Source of the DNA: HGM04593 sp045588485 | GTDB taxonomy: Bacteria > Bacteroidota > Bacteroidia > Bacteroidales > Bacteroidaceae | Assembly: GCA_045588485.1 (NCBI GenBank) | Contig: JAZNEI010000039.1 | Location: 48,258-112,257, forward strand | Direction of reading: 5' to 3' | DNA: 64,000 nucleotides | In this document: positions 1-7,258 of the stretch, in pieces | Numbering within the stretch: the stretch's first letter is position 1 | Layout of the letters: each line of letters opens with the position of its first letter | Position numbers and translations under genes: made by a program | Notes under the pieces: model-generated | Database searches by the model: none | What the model was told of the DNA's origin: nothing | The model's input: the letters and a program-made list of their open reading frames with translations, nothing else

Positions 1-64
1 CCGAAGCAGTCATTACCGGGTTTTTAAGATTCAACCCACCTATTTTTACATCTGTCTTTACCAT
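1..64 (-). CDS. pyrD: Dihydroorotate dehydrogenase B catalytic subunit, N-terminal fragment
   Basis: Only the first 21 codons are present; the gene runs off the left edge. The reverse strand reads MVKTDVKIGGLNLKNP followed by VMTAS, the usual N-terminus of class 1B PyrD, the FMN subunit that oxidises dihydroorotate to orotate in pyrimidine synthesis. The ATG overlaps the pyrK stop by seven bases (ATGGTAA), so the two are translationally coupled. The identification rests on this short N-terminus plus the pyrK neighbour, which is the standard partner. Confidence 0.85.
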   Translation of the reverse strand, partial: MVKTDVKIGGLNLKNPVMTAS

Positions 65-825
65 TTTAATTCATCTATTGAAAATACAGGACCATCAGTA
101 CAAACACACTTATGCCCGCTTGTCGTATCCTCGACACAGCAGAGACAGGCACCAAGACCACATGCCATTTTATTCTCGAGTGAAGCCTCACAAGGTATTC
201 CTTTCGCCCTGGCATACTTTGCCACAGCCATCATCATAGGCTTTGGACCACAGGTGTATATATAATCAAATTTTTCTTCGAGCATAGTATGATTGGTTAC
301 AAAACCTTTCTCTCCAAGTGTACCATCTTCGGTTGTATACTCGACACGACCAAGTGCCTCGAACTCGTTACGACGATATAAATCCTTGGCCGAACGCGCA
401 CCTATAAGTATGGCAAAATCGCGTCCTAAGCGCTTCAACTCCTGAGCAAGACCATACAATGGTGCCGAACCTACACCTCCACCAACGAGAAGCATACGGA
501 CATTCTCATCAGAGGGTATAGTAAAACCATTACCAAGAGGAAGCAAAACATTTACCTTAGCACCCTCCTTCAGCGAAGCAAGCCAACGGGTACCGTCACC
601 TACAACCTGCACAAGAAAACCTATCTCATTACTCTCGGCATCGAAGCTATGAATAGATATAGGACGACGAAGCATCACAGTGGGTGTTTCATCGATACGA
701 AGCTCGGCAAACTGCCCCGGACGGCAGGCAGGCAATGGCTTACTGTCGGTCATCACCAACAGTACACACGAAGCATTAAGTTCGTGCATCTCTTTAATAG
801 TTAAGTCGACAAGAACTTTTTTCAT
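58..825 (-). CDS. pyrK: Dihydroorotate dehydrogenase B electron-transfer subunit PyrK
   Basis: 255 aa, normal length for PyrK. It carries FAD and a [2Fe-2S] cluster and passes electrons from PyrD to NAD+. The N-terminal ferredoxin-reductase-like FAD domain contains RRPISIHS near residue 53, the NAD-binding part contains LLVGGGVGSAPLYGLA near 112, and the C-terminus has the four cluster cysteines C222, C227, C230 and C242 in the spacing C-X4-C-X2-C-X11-C. The stop overlaps the pyrD start. A -7-like TAAATTTG lies on the minus strand at 870-877, but I see no clear -33 partner. Confidence 0.95.
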   Translation of the reverse strand: MKKVLVDLTIKEMHELNASCVLLVMTDSKPLPACRPGQFAELRIDETPTVMLRRPISIHSFDAESNEIGFLVQVVGDGTRWLASLKEGAKVNVLLPLGNGFTIPSDENVRMLLVGGGVGSAPLYGLAQELKRLGRDFAILIGARSAKDLYRRNEFEALGRVEYTTEDGTLGEKGFVTNHTMLEEKFDYIYTCGPKPMMMAVAKYARAKGIPCEASLENKMACGLGACLCCVEDTTSGHKCVCTDGPVFSIDELKW

Positions 826-934
826 AGAATAGCTATTTCATTTTTTGTTTTATAGCCGCTAATATAGCACAAATTTATCAAGGGATTACTATTTTGGCCT
901 GTTTTTTACACTCCACACCTATTTAATTATAAAA

Positions 935-961
935 GCAGATGCCCCGAAACAAGACATCTGC
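935..961 (-). terminator. Hairpin terminator after the XRE regulator
   Basis: A 7-bp stem (GCAGATG at 935-941, CATCTGC at 955-961) with a 13-nt loop. On the minus strand it is followed by TTTTATAA, and it sits 24 nt past the stop of the regulator gene. This suggests the regulator is transcribed separately from pyrK. Confidence 0.6.
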
Positions 962-984
962 ACTTCACATACTACATTATTAAG

Positions 985-1518
985 CTATTTTTCGGGATAC
1001 AATATCTCATAGGTACCATCACTGTAAAACACCCGTATCTCTTTTATACGACGAACCTGTTCTGCTGCCACTGTTCGTTGCGTAGTAGTACGACGTTGTG
1101 ACGACTGAGGAGCCTTAGTTACGGTCCCTTTCTGCTGTCGTGAATCATCTACACGTGGCTTATCGAGCTTTGCAGCAGGCTTTACCGGCTGTTGATACAT
1201 AGGAGCAGGAGACGATTGTTCCGACTCGCCATATTGCATAAAGAGATTCGCCTCTTCAACAACAGCCGGCTCTTGCGAAGACTCTTGTTGCATAGGTGAT
1301 GAGAAATCGGGCTGTTTACCAACGCCCAACATCAGCCATTGAATATCGACTTCAGGGAACACCATTGCAACTTTTTGCAACACCTCGAGGCTCGGTTTAT
1401 TTCTACCACTAAGTATATGAGAGACCGAAGCCCTTGGTATACCGGTCTTTTCGGCAAACTGCGACGGTGTAAGACCGTAGCCATTCATTATAAATTCTAT
1501 ACGTTCACGCTCATTCAT
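985..1518 (-). CDS. XRE/CI-type helix-turn-helix regulator with long linker
   Basis: 177 aa. Residues about 5-65 form an HTH_3 (Cro/CI-type) domain: LTPSQFAEKTGIPRASVSHI is a clear helix-turn-helix, followed by LSGRNKPSLEVLQKVAMVFP and the IQWLMLG motif common in Bacteroidota members. The middle (about 75-150) is low-complexity, rich in Q, S, P and T. A short C-terminal piece, VRRIKEIRVFYSDGTYEILYP, looks like a small beta-hairpin module. It is probably a cytoplasmic DNA-binding protein; targets are unknown. It stands alone between a terminator and a large non-coding region with a palindrome at 1917-1934 that it might bind, which is pure inference. Confidence 0.85.
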   Translation of the reverse strand: MNERERIEFIMNGYGLTPSQFAEKTGIPRASVSHILSGRNKPSLEVLQKVAMVFPEVDIQWLMLGVGKQPDFSSPMQQESSQEPAVVEEANLFMQYGESEQSSPAPMYQQPVKPAAKLDKPRVDDSRQQKGTVTKAPQSSQRRTTTQRTVAAEQVRRIKEIRVFYSDGTYEILYPEK

Positions 1519-1567
1519 ATTTTATGCATTTATAAACTTATTACAAATGTTTACCCAAGATATTGCA

Positions 1568-1606
1568 CAAATGTAGCCAATATTTTTTACATACACAACA
1601 AAGAAA
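1568..1606 (-). promoter_or_regulatory. Candidate Bacteroidota promoter for the XRE regulator
   Basis: On the minus strand a consensus -7 box TACATTTG (plus-strand complement at 1568-1575) lies about 50 nt before the start codon. TTTG/TTG-rich sequence lies 20-23 nt further upstream (about 1596-1602). The -7 match is perfect; the -33 spacing is loose. Confidence 0.5.
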
Positions 1607-2421
1607 AGAAATATAAAATTCGCAAATAAGAATGCGCAAATCTTTCAATACAAAAGTAAACACACTTTTGTAAATAGGGAAGAGCAAAGTAGACGTATAA
1701 ACTAACTGAGAATACTTACTATGTATAGAAAAAAGGCTTTACATATAATTTAATTCAACATATTTGCGCTAAAATATTGATATACGGCATTATACGACAT
1801 AAAACATACCTGTTTTAAGCGAAATATACATAAAATCAGCAAAAAGGAGGCATTTGTGTTAAAGTAAAACAACCTATAAATAATCTTAATTAATTGATTT
1901 ACAATGTATAAATATCATACAATACACATTGTATACTTTTTGCATACAGAAAATGAGCGACCTCAACCCGCAATTAACAACAATTAACATTTACAAAAAG
2001 CAAACAAGGAAATACATTTCTACCTTCTCTATATAATTTACATTTACACTATACACAATTAATATATAATAAATCAACGATGCAGGCAAAGTAAACAATA
2101 TAATATAGAGACAAGAAAGAAATATTACATTTGTAAATCTGTAAAATATGTATAATTTATTATTTATGATATTGAATAGAAATTTTTCAATCAGATTATT
2201 AATAGAAAATGCGCCTAAAGTCGAAAAATCAGGAAAATTCGACTAATCTACAAAAGTAAACAGCAATATTAAAATCTCGAGAGTTATAAAATGAGATAAT
2301 CACCTATAATACAAATACTTACGCCCTATTTTCATATCACAGATTTTTCTCAAAATAGAAAAATTAGAAGAAATCCCTCACTTCACACCGAAATGAGGGA
2401 TAAAAAAGCATTAAAGTCTGA
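1607..2421. other. Long AT-rich non-coding region
   Basis: About 0.8 kb between the XRE promoter and holA has no supported ORF; the longest start-stop run I tried is 27 codons at 1953. It holds a palindrome ATACAAT-ACAC-ATTGTAT (1917-1934) next to a half-site at 1901-1909, an inverted repeat ACAAAAGT/ACTTTTGT (1650-1671), GTCGAA/TTCGAC arms (2220-2243), and -7-like boxes on the minus strand (TACTTTTG, complements at about 1651 and 2252). I saw no DnaA boxes or tRNA fold. It could hide a small RNA or an operator cluster. Confidence 0.6.
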
Positions 2422-3429
2422 TTAATGCATAATTTTATAAAGCAGTTCTCGCATAATCTCTCCGTCGGGGACAGTTGCACCTTCGGCACCTTTTGTTTGC
2501 GCATCGGCTAGACGAATGAGATGAAGAATCTCCATTACATGAAGCGCCCTGTAATTTCTCATCGCCTTAACATAGTCGGCAACGCCCCATTTTAGACCAA
2601 GAAAATCACCTACACCATGCTCACTCTTATCGGGAGCATAATATGCCATCATCAGATTTGAAAAGAAACTGAATAAAAGTGCCAATGTCATCTGTATCGG
2701 GTTCTTTTTGGGATTCTGAGCAAAATAATTGATAATTCGATTGGCCTTATATATGTCTTTATTTATAATTGCATTCTGTAGCTCGAAATTATTGAATTCT
2801 TTGCTGATCCCGATATTCTCTTCTACCACTTCGGGACTTATGAGCTTGTTTTCATTTGTTAATACAATAGTAAGCTTATCAATCTCACTTGCCATACGTA
2901 TAAGATCTACTCCAACCGACTCGGCAAGCATCATAACTGCCTTACCATCAATGGCAAGCCCCTTTTCACGTACGTAACCGGTGATGAATGCAGGAAGTTT
3001 GTCCTCACGAATTTTCTTTGAATCGAGAACTACACCAAGTTTGTCAAGTTCGGATGCTACTTTTTTACGTTTATCCAACGAGCCATTCTTATGTGCAAAT
3101 ACCAAGATTGTTGACAGCTGAGGTGTTCGCACATAATTCACAAGAGCATCAATGTTTTTCAACATTTGCGCCTCTTTGACAATGACGACCTGATGTTCGG
3201 CCATCATAGGATAACGTCGTGCTGCCGATATTATAGTCTCAATATCGGTATCCATTCCATAGAAGACAGTGAGGTTGAATTCCTTCTCAATATCGGTAAG
3301 TACATCATTAGCAATATAATCGGTTATACGATCGGTATAAAAGCCCTCTTCGCCCATAAGATAATAAACCGGATGATAGACACCCGACTTAAGTTCAGAA
3401 AGAATTGATTCGTATGTATATTTTGCCAT
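2422..3429 (-). CDS. holA: DNA polymerase III delta subunit
   Basis: 335 aa, normal length for HolA, the clamp-loader subunit that opens the beta sliding clamp. The N-terminus YHPVYYLMGEEGFY at 17-30 and the segments RRYPMMAEHQVVIVKEAQ (about 72-89) and LSTILVFAHKNGSLDKRKK (about 106-124) are characteristic. The ATG at 3427-3429 overlaps the -33 box of the opposite-strand promoter for the next gene. Its own promoter appears to be the divergent pair described at 3510-3540, giving a leader of about 75 nt. Confidence 0.93.
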   Translation of the reverse strand: MAKYTYESILSELKSGVYHPVYYLMGEEGFYTDRITDYIANDVLTDIEKEFNLTVFYGMDTDIETIISAARRYPMMAEHQVVIVKEAQMLKNIDALVNYVRTPQLSTILVFAHKNGSLDKRKKVASELDKLGVVLDSKKIREDKLPAFITGYVREKGLAIDGKAVMMLAESVGVDLIRMASEIDKLTIVLTNENKLISPEVVEENIGISKEFNNFELQNAIINKDIYKANRIINYFAQNPKKNPIQMTLALLFSFFSNLMMAYYAPDKSEHGVGDFLGLKWGVADYVKAMRNYRALHVMEILHLIRLADAQTKGAEGATVPDGEIMRELLYKIMH

Positions 3430-3454
3430 TTTTAAACTTTTTTCGTTATCTTTG
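3422..3454 (+). promoter_or_regulatory. Bacteroidota promoter for the HsdR-N-like gene
   Basis: TTTG (3422-3425), 21-bp spacer, TATCTTTG (3447-3454): a full match to the -33/-7 consensus. It begins inside the holA start codon region and predicts a leader of about 90 nt that contains the element at 3466-3506 and the palindrome at 3490-3524. Confidence 0.7.
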
Positions 3455-3489
3455 CGCTAAAGTGCGAAAATAGAGACTCATCTCGCTCA

Positions 3490-3524
3490 TTTGCACTATT
3501 TGCGTGTCGCAAAGATAGTGCAAA
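3490..3524. repeat. Imperfect palindrome in a divergent promoter
   Basis: Left arm TTTGCACTATTTGCG (3490-3504) and right arm CGCAAAGATAGTGCAAA (3508-3524) are complementary except for a 2-nt insertion. The right arm carries the minus-strand -7 box of holA. Such placement fits an operator or a structured leader. Confidence 0.6.
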
Positions 3525-3540
3525 AAATGCATAAAACAAA
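3510..3540 (-). promoter_or_regulatory. Bacteroidota promoter for holA
   Basis: Read on the minus strand: TTTG (complement CAAA at 3537-3540), 19-bp spacer, TATCTTTG (complement at 3510-3517). Both boxes match the consensus and the spacing is standard. Confidence 0.7.
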
Positions 3541-3552
3541 TAACATAAAACA

Positions 3553-4011
3553 ATGCAACAGTTAAACCTTCCGGGATACAATGCGGTTATATCCGAGAAA
3601 GAGGGTAAGCCGGTTATTTTTGATAATCTGAGGCATATTTATGTTGCTCTGACACCTGAGGAGTGGGTAAGACAGCACTTTATACATTACCTTATCGAGC
3701 AATACGGCTACCCTGCTACACTTATGGCAAATGAAACAAGCATAACCTTGAATAACACTCACCGCCGGTGCGACACAGTTGTATATGACCGTTCTCTTCG
3801 ACCTCGAATGATTATAGAATACAAGGCACCGACAATCAAAATAGATTCAAAAGTTTTTGCACAGATATCGCGTTACAACCTTGTTCTACGTGTCGATTAC
3901 CTTGTTATAAGCAATGGACTTCAGCATTACTGCTGCAAAATGGATTATGCAAACAATAAATATGAGTTTTTACAGACGATACCACCCTACCAAGAGTTAT
4001 CAAAGATATAA
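3553..4011 (+). CDS. Solo HsdR N-terminal-like PD-(D/E)XK protein
   Basis: 152 aa. It matches the HSDR_N_2 family (type I restriction enzyme R-protein N-terminal-like): D74 in RRCDTVVYD and E89/K91 in IIEYKAP give the D-(X)n-E-X-K nuclease core. The helicase, HsdM and HsdS parts of a restriction system are all absent; neighbours are holA and an amidase. Such solo proteins are widespread and conserved in Bacteroidales next to holA, so a housekeeping nucleic-acid role is more likely than restriction (inference). Role unknown. It converges on the amidase, with a shared terminator palindrome between them. Confidence 0.85.
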   Translation: MQQLNLPGYNAVISEKEGKPVIFDNLRHIYVALTPEEWVRQHFIHYLIEQYGYPATLMANETSITLNNTHRRCDTVVYDRSLRPRMIIEYKAPTIKIDSKVFAQISRYNLVLRVDYLVISNGLQHYCCKMDYANNKYEFLQTIPPYQELSKI

Positions 4012-4020
4012 CATACTATC

Positions 4021-4066
4021 TATTAAAGAATTATGCTGCTCAATTGAGCAGCATAATTCTTTAATA
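4021..4066. terminator. Perfect 46-bp palindromic bidirectional terminator
   Basis: The two 23-nt arms are exactly complementary around CAATTG at 4041-4046, with no unpaired centre. It lies between the convergent stops at 4011 and 4070, and AT-rich ends give T-rich tails in both directions. Confidence 0.85.
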
Positions 4067-4069
4067 TTA

Positions 4070-4825
4070 TTATCGCCAGTCGGTTTTCTCCTGCATCAAC
4101 GGGAATGCCTTACGCATCTTTGCAACCATTTCGGGATTGATATCACCCGAGGCGCTTCCCTGACTTTTTGAACGGCATCCACCGAGTTTCTCGCCATAAG
4201 GACTTAAGACTACGCTATGCCCCACATAGTTACCATACTCGTCGACACCCACACGATTAGAGGCTGCAACATAACACTGGTTTTCTATTGCACGTGCACG
4301 TACCAAGGTATCCCAAGCAAGAATACGACTCTCGGGGAAGTTGGCCGAAATTAACAGTAAATCATATCCCTGATCGTTATGCAGGAATAACGGAAAACGG
4401 AGGTCGTAACATATTGCCGGACGGATGCGTAGTCCGCGCCACTCCCAAACAGTACGCTCGCTACCCGGAGAATATACCAGATTCTCGCCACTGTACTCGA
4501 ACAAATGTACTTTGTCATAATGTCCGAGAACTCCTTCGGGGGTTACAAAATACATTCTGTTGTAGTATTTCCCGTTCTCTTGGGTCATTACGGTGCCGGC
4601 AATTGCGGCATCGTATCTCTTTGCCCACTCCATCATACGCTGCACTGTTGCACCGTTTACCTCTTCGGCAACTCCCTGTGGCTGCATGCAGAATCCTGTC
4701 GAACACATCTCGGGGAAAAGGTAAATATCTGAATGGGGTGCTTTCTCGAGCAACTCGCCCATGTGTCGCAAGTTGGCCGGAATGTTTTTCCAAACTATAT
4801 CTTGCTGTAATACTGTTATCTTCAT
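4070..4825 (-). CDS. Nitrilase-superfamily omega-amidase (YafV-like)
   Basis: 251 aa carbon-nitrogen hydrolase. The catalytic triad is visible: E39 (LFPEMCSTGF), K105 (HYDKVHLF) and C139 (RPAICYDLRFP). Length and the CYDLRFP motif fit the omega-amidase/Nit2 group, which hydrolyses alpha-ketoglutaramate or alpha-ketosuccinamate to the keto acid and ammonia. It is cytoplasmic with no signal peptide. The upstream leader contains the three 46-bp repeats. Exact substrate is inferred from the family. Confidence 0.88.
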   Translation of the reverse strand: MKITVLQQDIVWKNIPANLRHMGELLEKAPHSDIYLFPEMCSTGFCMQPQGVAEEVNGATVQRMMEWAKRYDAAIAGTVMTQENGKYYNRMYFVTPEGVLGHYDKVHLFEYSGENLVYSPGSERTVWEWRGLRIRPAICYDLRFPLFLHNDQGYDLLLISANFPESRILAWDTLVRARAIENQCYVAASNRVGVDEYGNYVGHSVVLSPYGEKLGGCRSKSQGSASGDINPEMVAKMRKAFPLMQEKTDWR

Positions 4826-4854
4826 AATATGGTCATTTTTACATTTTCTTTAAA

Positions 4855-4988
4855 AGTGGGATTCACAAAGTGCATCCCTGCGCTGCCGCGGGCATCAAAG
4901 AGTGGGATTCACAAAGTGCATCCCTGCGCTGCCGCAGGCATCAAAGAGTGGGATTCACAAAGTGCATCCCTGCGCTGCCGCGGGCATC
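4855..4988. repeat. Three tandem copies of a 46-bp structured repeat
   Basis: Units start at 4855, 4901 and 4947 (the last is truncated at 4988); they are nearly identical and GC-rich in an AT-rich context. Each unit can form two hairpins: GGGAT-CAC/GTG-ATCCC and CCTGCG-CTGC-CGCRGG, where the variable base (A in copy 2, G in 1 and 3) keeps pairing with U. The period of 46 is not a multiple of three, so short ORFs through it are not genes. The start of each unit (AAGAGTGGGATTCA) also occurs at the 3' end of the adjacent tRNA-Ser. There are no spacers, so it is not a CRISPR. Confidence 0.9.
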
Positions 4989-4992
4989 CTTT

Positions 4993-5054
4993 GCAATATT
5001 TCAAACAAAAAAAGCCTCAAGTAAACTTGGGCTTTTCTTTGTTCGAAATATTGC
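4993..5054 (-). terminator. Two-tier terminator of tRNA-Ser
   Basis: Inner stem AAAGCC-CAAGT (5011-5022) pairs with ACTTG-GGCTTT (5025-5035) and is followed on the minus strand by seven T (complement of 5007-5013). A perfect outer stem, GCAATATTTC (4993-5002) with GAAATATTGC (5045-5054), reaches up to the tRNA discriminator base. Confidence 0.7.
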
Positions 5055-5141
5055 GGAAAGAGTGGGATTCAAACCCACGGTACGGCAAAGCCGTACGCCG
5101 GATTTCGAGTCCGGTCCATTCGATCACTCTGGCATCTTTCC
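5054..5141 (-). tRNA. tRNA-Ser (CGA)
   Basis: 88 nt on the minus strand. The acceptor stem is GGAAAGA/TCTTTCC with discriminator G. The anticodon loop CTCGAAA between CCGGA and TCCGG gives anticodon CGA (codon UCG). The long variable arm GTACGGC-TTT-GCCGTAC is diagnostic of serine, and the T-arm is GTGGG-TTTGAAT-CCCAC. CCA is not encoded. It lies between the U32 gene and the repeat array. Confidence 0.97.
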
Positions 5142-5224
5142 AATAAATTCGGTGCAAAAGTAGTGAAAACTTCACTAAAACAAAAGAAAAAACTGTTTTT
5201 TTATTCAAAAAAAATATTTCAACT

Positions 5225-7051
5225 CTAATCGGCTATTACCTTCATAATACACTCGGCACAATCGAATTGCAAACGGAATCTGCGCCCATCTCCCGAAACA
5301 AGGTAGAAAGGTTCTTTATAGGTGTGCCTCTCGCCACTCTTGATACACCATCCGAGACTATACTTTATACAGTGTTTGCAATACATTATCGGCACTCCAA
5401 CAACAGGGGCAATCTCAAAGGCCGGAGATATTTTTCCTACCGAATGACGACTATAAAACATACGGGCCAGAGAATTTGAAACATTGCCCACATAACTCAA
5501 CTCATTCTCGATATATGGATGCGAAGTCGGGACAATCACCGATTCTGCCTGAACATATTGCTTGCTATGAGCATCAAGAAGCATTTCACATAATTTACGC
5601 CGCATATCCGACAAAAGGGAGGATGGTACAAACCACTCCTTGGAAAGATTTACATCTACCCTATCTGCAACAAAAGGAGTATTACCCCACTTACTTAATT
5701 GATTCTTAATGTTTTCACTCTGAGGTTTACGTGCTTCATCCTTTGCAAAGGGCATCGACAGAGTCACCGTAACACCGCTTTCATCCTTTGCCGATAGGAC
5801 AAAGCCATCGACACTCTCTCCAAATTCAAGTACAAGGGATAGACGACGTGGAGTATTGGGACGGGAGAGTTCGCGCTCAAAAGCAATATCGGAGTTGCGG
5901 TACAACATTGCACCGGGAAAAAGCGGCGGCATACTTTGAGGGAAAATACGTGTACCCTCTACTTTATTTATTCGAAATCCATGCAGTTGGCCATCACTTC
6001 CTATAAAACAGGCTCCATCACCATTATTGAATTCTACTCCATTCTGCATAGTAAAAAACTGCCGAGAGACTACTCTGACGAGTCCCATAGGTTCTCCTAT
6101 TGACTTTGGGGTATCAAAAGAGGCAATATTGCTTCGGTCACCCGATAGAAAATAATCGGTAAAGCCTCTATTAAAGCTCTTAAGTGGCGAGGGAGTGAAC
6201 TGCTGTTCTATATATCCATACGAAGCACGAACATATTCGGTGCGACGCAACAATATCTCATCTATCAATTTTCGATAGTGAGCTGTAATATTCTTCACGT
6301 ATGATATATCCTTTAAACGTCCCTCAATTTTAAATGATACAACACCTGCATCCATCATCTGCTCTATGTAATTGCTGCGGTTCATATCCTTAAGCGACAG
6401 AAAATGCTTCCGACGAGATACCACATTGCCATCAGCGTCCACAAGGTCGAAAGGCAAACGACAGAACTGTGCGCACTCACCACGATTGGCACTGCGTCCG
6501 AAACAGTGTTGCGAGGCATAACAGCGGCCACTGTAGCTGACACAAAGTGCTCCGTGTACGAATGCTTCAATCTCTACTCCGGGTACCTCATTATGGATAG
6601 CCGAAATTTCTTGGAGTGACAACTCACGTGCCAATACCACACGAGGAAGCCCTGCTTTATGCAAAAAAGAAACCTTCTCGGGAGTACGGTTGTCCATCTG
6701 TGTACTCGCATGCAAAGGAATAGGAGGAATATCCATCTCTAAAATGCCTAAATCCTGTATTATCAGCGCATCAACACTAATTGAATAAAGTTTTTCTATA
6801 AGCAATTTAACATCAGAAATATCATCCTCGCCTATTATAGTATTAAGTGTAACATACACCTTTGCACCAAAAATATGAGCATAATCTACAAGACTCTTTA
6901 TATCTTCGAGTGAGTTACCCGCAGCCTGACGAGCGCCATAACTGCCAGCACCGATATATACAGCATCGGCTCCATTATCAATAGCAGCAATGCCTGTCTC
7001 GGCATTGCGTGCAGGCGCAAGAAGCTCTATTTCAATTGGTTTACGCAACAT
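5225..7051 (-). CDS. U32 family peptidase / RlhA-like protein
   Basis: 608 aa. The U32 signature EAFVHGALCVSYSGRCYAS is at 162-180, and the N-terminal TIM-barrel start ELLAPARNAETGIAAIDNGADAVY is split around residues 9-32. A C-terminal cysteine-rich segment (YCKHCIKYSLGWC near 560, CAEC near 600) may bind a metal or Fe-S cluster. U32 members described as collagenases include RNA-hydroxylation enzymes such as RlhA (23S rRNA C2501) and TrhP (tRNA U34). The length and domain order fit the RlhA-type, so an RNA-modification role is more likely than proteolysis (inference). Start at ATG 7049-7051. Confidence 0.85.
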   Translation of the reverse strand: MLRKPIEIELLAPARNAETGIAAIDNGADAVYIGAGSYGARQAAGNSLEDIKSLVDYAHIFGAKVYVTLNTIIGEDDISDVKLLIEKLYSISVDALIIQDLGILEMDIPPIPLHASTQMDNRTPEKVSFLHKAGLPRVVLARELSLQEISAIHNEVPGVEIEAFVHGALCVSYSGRCYASQHCFGRSANRGECAQFCRLPFDLVDADGNVVSRRKHFLSLKDMNRSNYIEQMMDAGVVSFKIEGRLKDISYVKNITAHYRKLIDEILLRRTEYVRASYGYIEQQFTPSPLKSFNRGFTDYFLSGDRSNIASFDTPKSIGEPMGLVRVVSRQFFTMQNGVEFNNGDGACFIGSDGQLHGFRINKVEGTRIFPQSMPPLFPGAMLYRNSDIAFERELSRPNTPRRLSLVLEFGESVDGFVLSAKDESGVTVTLSMPFAKDEARKPQSENIKNQLSKWGNTPFVADRVDVNLSKEWFVPSSLLSDMRRKLCEMLLDAHSKQYVQAESVIVPTSHPYIENELSYVGNVSNSLARMFYSRHSVGKISPAFEIAPVVGVPIMYCKHCIKYSLGWCIKSGERHTYKEPFYLVSGDGRRFRLQFDCAECIMKVIAD

Positions 7052-7145
7052 TGTCCTAAAAATTTCGGTTAATTAGCGCGAAGATACATAAAAAATAGGG
7101 GACCTAAGTATTGAAAAGAAAAATATTTAAAAAAATATCTCACAT

Positions 7146-7179
7146 TTTGACACCATATAAACTATTTTTATTACATTTG
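7146..7179 (+). promoter_or_regulatory. Bacteroidota promoter for the HU-CCDC81/SPOR gene
   Basis: TTTG (7146-7149), 22-bp spacer, TACATTTG (7172-7179). The -7 is perfect and the spacer is slightly long. The predicted leader is about 70 nt. Confidence 0.6.
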
Positions 7180-7258
7180 CAGAAGAGGTTTTGCCATAAT
7201 AGTGCAAAAAGTTGATTATAAGGCATATAAGCCCAAACCTATGCATTAAACCTACAAT

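Noticed and set aside
1953..2036. 27-codon ORF in the long non-coding region
   Set aside because: No ribosome-binding signal, no recognisable composition and surrounded by AT-rich sequence where such ORFs arise by chance.
1607..2421. Replication origin
   Set aside because: AT-rich, but no DnaA-box-like TTATNCACA motifs and no dnaA or related gene beside it.
3553..4011. Restriction-modification defence island
   Set aside because: Only a stand-alone HsdR-N-like domain is present, among housekeeping genes, with no methylase or specificity gene.
4855..4988. CRISPR array
   Set aside because: Units abut without unique spacers and there are no cas genes.
4829..5163. Overlapping ORFs of 97-105 codons across the 46-bp repeats
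   Set aside because: The repeat period is not a multiple of three, so each unit is read in a new frame; the ORFs also run into tRNA-Ser.
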